Shown here piece after piece: positions 61,101 through 64,000 of a stretch of DNA of 64,000 nt. The DNA lies in assembly GCA_015233015.1 (NCBI GenBank), contig JADFYO010000002.1, forward strand, positions 1 to 64,000, written 5' to 3'. Source of the stretch: Nitrospirota bacterium (GTDB lineage Bacteria > Nitrospirota > Thermodesulfovibrionia > Thermodesulfovibrionales > Magnetobacteriaceae). The notes beneath the pieces were generated by a model, which was not told the origin of the DNA, did not search any database, and saw nothing but the letters and a program-made list of their open reading frames with translations. The translations under genes and the position numbers were made by a program. How positions within the stretch are numbered: the stretch's first letter is position 1; the number at the start of each line of letters is the position of its first letter.

Positions 61101-63135
61101 TGTACGCCACGCATCATTGCTTAACGTCTTGCTTCGTACGTCGAACTCGTTTCATTCGATAAAAGTCGAAGCAGCCGTTAAGTTAACGTCCTATGCAATT
61201 GCCCTGACCGGCGCTGTAAGCGTAGCCGCCTATGTGGAATACGCTTACAGCGCTATCTTCCTCGTTGTGGTTGTTCTCTCCGCATACCTTGATTATAAGA
61301 GAGGCGACGCTCTGCATAATAATGCCAAATGGTATTTGCCGCGTTGGGTTATCAATGTGTTGTCGGTTGCCGTTATAGTCTTGTCAGGGTTTCGGATGCA
61401 CAGCGAAGACTTTGTCGAGCCGGTCGTTGAGGCATTGTTAGTCCTGCTTTCGATTAAGTTTCTCGAGAACAGGAGCTTCAGAGACTACATGCAGATTTAT
61501 CTGATTTCGCTGTTTCTGCTGGCGGGTTCGGCGCTTTTGTCGATAGATCTGTCGTTTTTCCTTTACTTTATGATTTATTTCTTTCTTATCTCTCTGGCCA
61601 TAGTGCTGCTCACGTATTATTCACAGGCCCCGGCGCTCATTCTGCAGAGGACGGTATTCGTAAAAATAATTTTAAAGACGATGGTAATTCCGCTTTTTGC
61701 GATACCAATGGCCGCGGTTATCTTTCTGGTCCTGCCGCGGTCCGATTATCCTTTTTTCAGCTTTTTAAACCGCTCAGGCATTGGCAGGGCGGGCTTTACC
61801 GACAGCGTTAAATTAGGCGGCGTCTCCTCGATACAACAGGACCCAAGCGTCGTATTCAGGGCGGCTATGGAAAAAATTGACGATGAGGCACTCTACTGGC
61901 GGGGAATCCTGTTTGACATGTTCGACGGTACGTCATGGAAGTCCTCGTTGGCCGATGACCCGGCAGACATCCAGTCCGGCTACGCCATTCCCAAAGGCAG
62001 GCAAGTTCCACAGACTATATATCTTGAGCCATACGGAAATAAGTATCTGTTCGCCCTGGATAAGCCTGTATCCATATTCCTGAAACACGCCCGTTCCCCC
62101 GGTGGCTTCATATATCTTACAAAAGAACCAATAAAAGGCAAACTGCGTTACGACGCCGTCTCCGTGATAGAGGAAAAACGACAGGGTGCTGACAGTCCGC
62201 CCGATATGGAAAAATATCTGAAACTGCCGGATGACATCCCCAAGGGCATCGCCGCTCTGACCTCCACACTTGTAAAAGGGAAAAAACAGCGAGACGCCGT
62301 TAACGCCATATTAAAACATCTAAGAGACGGCAGCTACTCATATTCGCTTGACAACCTGCCCGCGTCTCAGTCGCCGCTTAGTGAATTCATTTTTGTAAAG
62401 AGGGCGGGAAACTGCGAATACTTTGCCTCGGCAATGGCCGTGATGCTTCGTGCCGCCGGCATCGCCGCAAACGTAATCGGGGGCTACCGTGGCGGGCAGT
62501 ATAACGCAATAGGCGGCTACTACATGGTCACACAGAAAAATGCCCATGTGTGGGTCGAGGCATATATCGACGGCGAGGGTTGGACACGCTATGACCCCAC
62601 GCCTGCCGCCGACTCCTCTTTAGAGAAAACAAGGGGGGCGTTCCTGCGCACACTGCAGACCGCCTTTGACGCGCTCAATTATTATTGGGGTGTATTCGTG
62701 ATAAACTACAATTTCGACAGGCAGTTGTCCATGTTCAAAAGGCTCAGGACGAACATCAGGATACCCGCGTTGAAATCGTCTCTGCCGCGGATTAAAGCTC
62801 AATTAAGCATATTGATAACAACATCTTCTGCTGTTACGGCATCCCTTGCAATATTATTATTAATAGCCGCGCTGAGGTTTATTTCTTTTAATAAAACCCC
62901 GGAAGAGAAGAGGCTTCTTGGCGGCTTTATTAAGAAACTCGGGCAATTCGGGTTTGTGAAGAGACAATCCGACGGCCTCGAGGAGTTCGTATCGTCTATA
63001 ACCGACGACAGCCTCAGGCGCGGGGCAGGTATGTTCGCCTCAGAGTTCGAAAAGATATATTACAGGGACGAGAGGTTTACAAAAGAGCATGTAAAACGCC
63101 TCAGGGCGATGCTCCGGTCGATGCGGCCATTGTAA
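61087..63135 (+). CDS. TgpA-like membrane transglutaminase
   Basis: About 682 aa. N-terminal membrane region (about 40-215, several helices, DUF3488-like), periplasmic transglutaminase core with Cys443 ([19 protein letters not shown]), His487 (NAHVWVE) and Asp in WTRYDPTPA, then another helix (about 575-600) and a cytosolic tail. Family members (TgpA/DUF4129) cross-link or hydrolyse periplasmic peptides and often sit beside a DUF58-MoxR pair, which is not seen here. ATG 61087 overlaps the acsA stop by 14 nt. The start is not certain. Confidence 0.85.
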   Translation: MAGSSVRHASLLNVLLRTSNSFHSIKVEAAVKLTSYAIALTGAVSVAAYVEYAYSAIFLVVVVLSAYLDYKRGDALHNNAKWYLPRWVINVLSVAVIVLSGFRMHSEDFVEPVVEALLVLLSIKFLENRSFRDYMQIYLISLFLLAGSALLSIDLSFFLYFMIYFFLISLAIVLLTYYSQAPALILQRTVFVKIILKTMVIPLFAIPMAAVIFLVLPRSDYPFFSFLNRSGIGRAGFTDSVKLGGVSSIQQDPSVVFRAAMEKIDDEALYWRGILFDMFDGTSWKSSLADDPADIQSGYAIPKGRQVPQTIYLEPYGNKYLFALDKPVSIFLKHARSPGGFIYLTKEPIKGKLRYDAVSVIEEKRQGADSPPDMEKYLKLPDDIPKGIAALTSTLVKGKKQRDAVNAILKHLRDGSYSYSLDNLPASQSPLSEFIFVKRAGNCEYFASAMAVMLRAAGIAANVIGGYRGGQYNAIGGYYMVTQKNAHVWVEAYIDGEGWTRYDPTPAADSSLEKTRGAFLRTLQTAFDALNYYWGVFVINYNFDRQLSMFKRLRTNIRIPALKSSLPRIKAQLSILITTSSAVTASLAILLLIAALRFISFNKTPEEKRLLGGFIKKLGQFGFVKRQSDGLEEFVSSITDDSLRRGAGMFASEFEKIYYRDERFTKEHVKRLRAMLRSMRPL

Positions 63136-63556
63136 AGGTGGGCAATAGGGAAAAAATGATGAACGTAGGGTATTCCTATTTTGGCTTGACAGAGAGCGGC
63201 TTGGTTTTTAAGATTTTGTGGGTCAAGGTTCAACATTAGACAAAAGAAGGCTTTTTGTCTAGTTTGCCATGTACCCACCGTCAATAAATAGGGATGTGTC
63301 CCTATAGCCTCCTACTTACGTGTTACCCTATGCGGAAATCAGTTACATTCGGGGACATGTGAAATTTAACGGTGTTCCGAATTCAGCCACTTTTCCTTTT
63401 GTTGTTGTGGTGTTCAGGCAGAGGTAAATTGGCAAACCATTCTGTCTAATGTTGTGAATTATATTTCTCTTGCTAAATTTATAACTTAGATATTATAATC
63501 CTTCCAATAAAAGGAAATGTAAATTATATTATTTTTTTTCTATAGAGGAGGATAAA
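63136..63556. other. Gene-free stretch with two small hairpins
   Basis: 421 bases. Inverted repeats: TAGACAAAA/TTTTGTCTA (63237-63261) and ATAGGGA-TGTG-TCCCTAT (63288-63305). The second, with the nearby GGGGACATGTG, looks like debris of dispersed repeats. No good frame. A GAGGAGG ribosome site precedes the next gene. Confidence 0.5.
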
Positions 63557-64000
63557 ATGCCTAACATAACAAGTTACGAACAATTTCGTCCAGGATTTAA
63601 ATTTGGCGACTTGCTTCAGTGGGGTGGGGTATCACTATTAAGTAAAGCGATAAAGCTGAAAACGGAGGACGATCGTCCAGATTATGAAAAACAACATTGG
63701 ATTAATGTGAATCACAGTTCCCTTTTGATCCGCTTTCCTCTTTATGAGGGACCAGAGGATAGGGTTTGGACAACCGAAGCCGTTGGCTCCGGCACCACTT
63801 TGCATCTCCTTTCCATTGACCTCCAGAATTATTCCGGCAAATTATGGTGGTATCCTTTAAAAGATGAAGTTGGAACGGATGACTACCGCAAAGAAATTGG
63901 CATAAGAGCCTTCAAGTATATCGGTATCCCTTATGCATACGACCAGTTGATGGAGCAACTTGTCGAAAAACCAATAGTGGACACAAAGCGATTATTCTGC
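63557..64000 (+). CDS. Permuted papain-like (NlpC/P60, YiiX-type) protein, partial
   Basis: 148 codons, running off the window. FKFGDLLQWGGVSLLSKAIK then VNHSSLLIRF holds the His of the permuted papain fold. A basic/aromatic middle follows, then IGIPYAYDQLMEQL, and the last codon visible is Cys (RLFC), just where the catalytic Cys of the permuted fold lies after the His. Members cleave or transfer acyl/amide groups. No signal peptide, so probably cytosolic. Function not known. Confidence 0.78.
   Translation, partial: MPNITSYEQFRPGFKFGDLLQWGGVSLLSKAIKLKTEDDRPDYEKQHWINVNHSSLLIRFPLYEGPEDRVWTTEAVGSGTTLHLLSIDLQNYSGKLWWYPLKDEVGTDDYRKEIGIRAFKYIGIPYAYDQLMEQLVEKPIVDTKRLFC

Overview
The window is chromosomal DNA from a motile, Gram-negative, probably anaerobic bacterium. 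It carries a flagellin behind a sigma-54 promoter, LPS/EPS glycosyltransferases with a Wza-type export lipoprotein, a CooS-type Ni-Fe CO dehydrogenase homologue, a DMSO-reductase-family molybdoenzyme, a CcsA/HemX-like protein next to hemA, and PAS-GGDEF proteins. This mix fits Nitrospirota or Desulfobacterota. No rRNA or marker gene fixes the taxonomy, so that is inference. I recognised no tRNA, rRNA or CRISPR array.

Layout: 1-3250 holds flagellin (minus strand) and a hybrid histidine kinase with a response regulator. 3350-10252 is a plus-strand surface-polysaccharide block: GT9, two GT4s, a GT39-like membrane transferase and UDP-glucose dehydrogenase. 10264-11432 is a 54-residue protein translationally coupled to a diguanylate cyclase. 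12034-12750 is a single exported protein with two sigma-70-type promoters, a folded leader and its own terminator. 13190-16594 holds exonuclease III, a nucleotide-sugar dehydrogenase and a GlcD-like oxidase. 16775-24674 is a compact minus-strand housekeeping operon, argG-dprA-(94 aa)-topA-mobB-like-ccsA-like-hemA, with overlapping or nearly touching genes.

24770-32450 is an AT-richer accessory island. It starts with a repeat and an Uma2 remnant, then an unknown 401-residue protein, a RelE/antitoxin pair and a HicB gene next to a frameshifted hicA; a second copy of the repeat follows. Next come an RlpA-like double-psi beta-barrel protein split by a CCC-TGA frameshift site, three tandem exported paralogues, and a DUF262 + HEPN gene pair. 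Beyond it, 32690-37908 holds a MacAB-like export operon, whose first gene is an in-frame fusion lacking Walker A, and then a divergent CooS behind a CRP/FNR-like operator.

38005-51821 is a second polysaccharide zone: an RfaH/UpxY-like NusG paralogue, GT2s, a four-gene sugar-nucleotide/GT4 operon, and a methyltransferase/GT2 pair. It is interrupted by a MNT/HEPN toxin-antitoxin locus, by ilvBH, and by a restriction-modification locus in which an IS-type transposase remnant precedes a DNA methyltransferase and an MvaI/BcnI-type endonuclease gene broken by one in-frame amber codon. 51850-64000 holds acylphosphatase, a Cache-PAS-GGDEF protein, a sigma-54-driven EF-hand protein, a molybdoenzyme coupled to a Wza-like lipoprotein, a membrane DnaJ protein, a MITE-like element, acetyl-CoA synthetase, a TgpA-like transglutaminase and the start of a permuted papain-like protein.

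The best leads for undescribed biology are: (1) the split DPBB protein with tandem exported paralogues at 27.7-30.5 kb; (2) the CooS that has lost one C-cluster cysteine; (3) the DUF262 + HEPN pair; (4) the structured leader at 11.85-12.03 kb.
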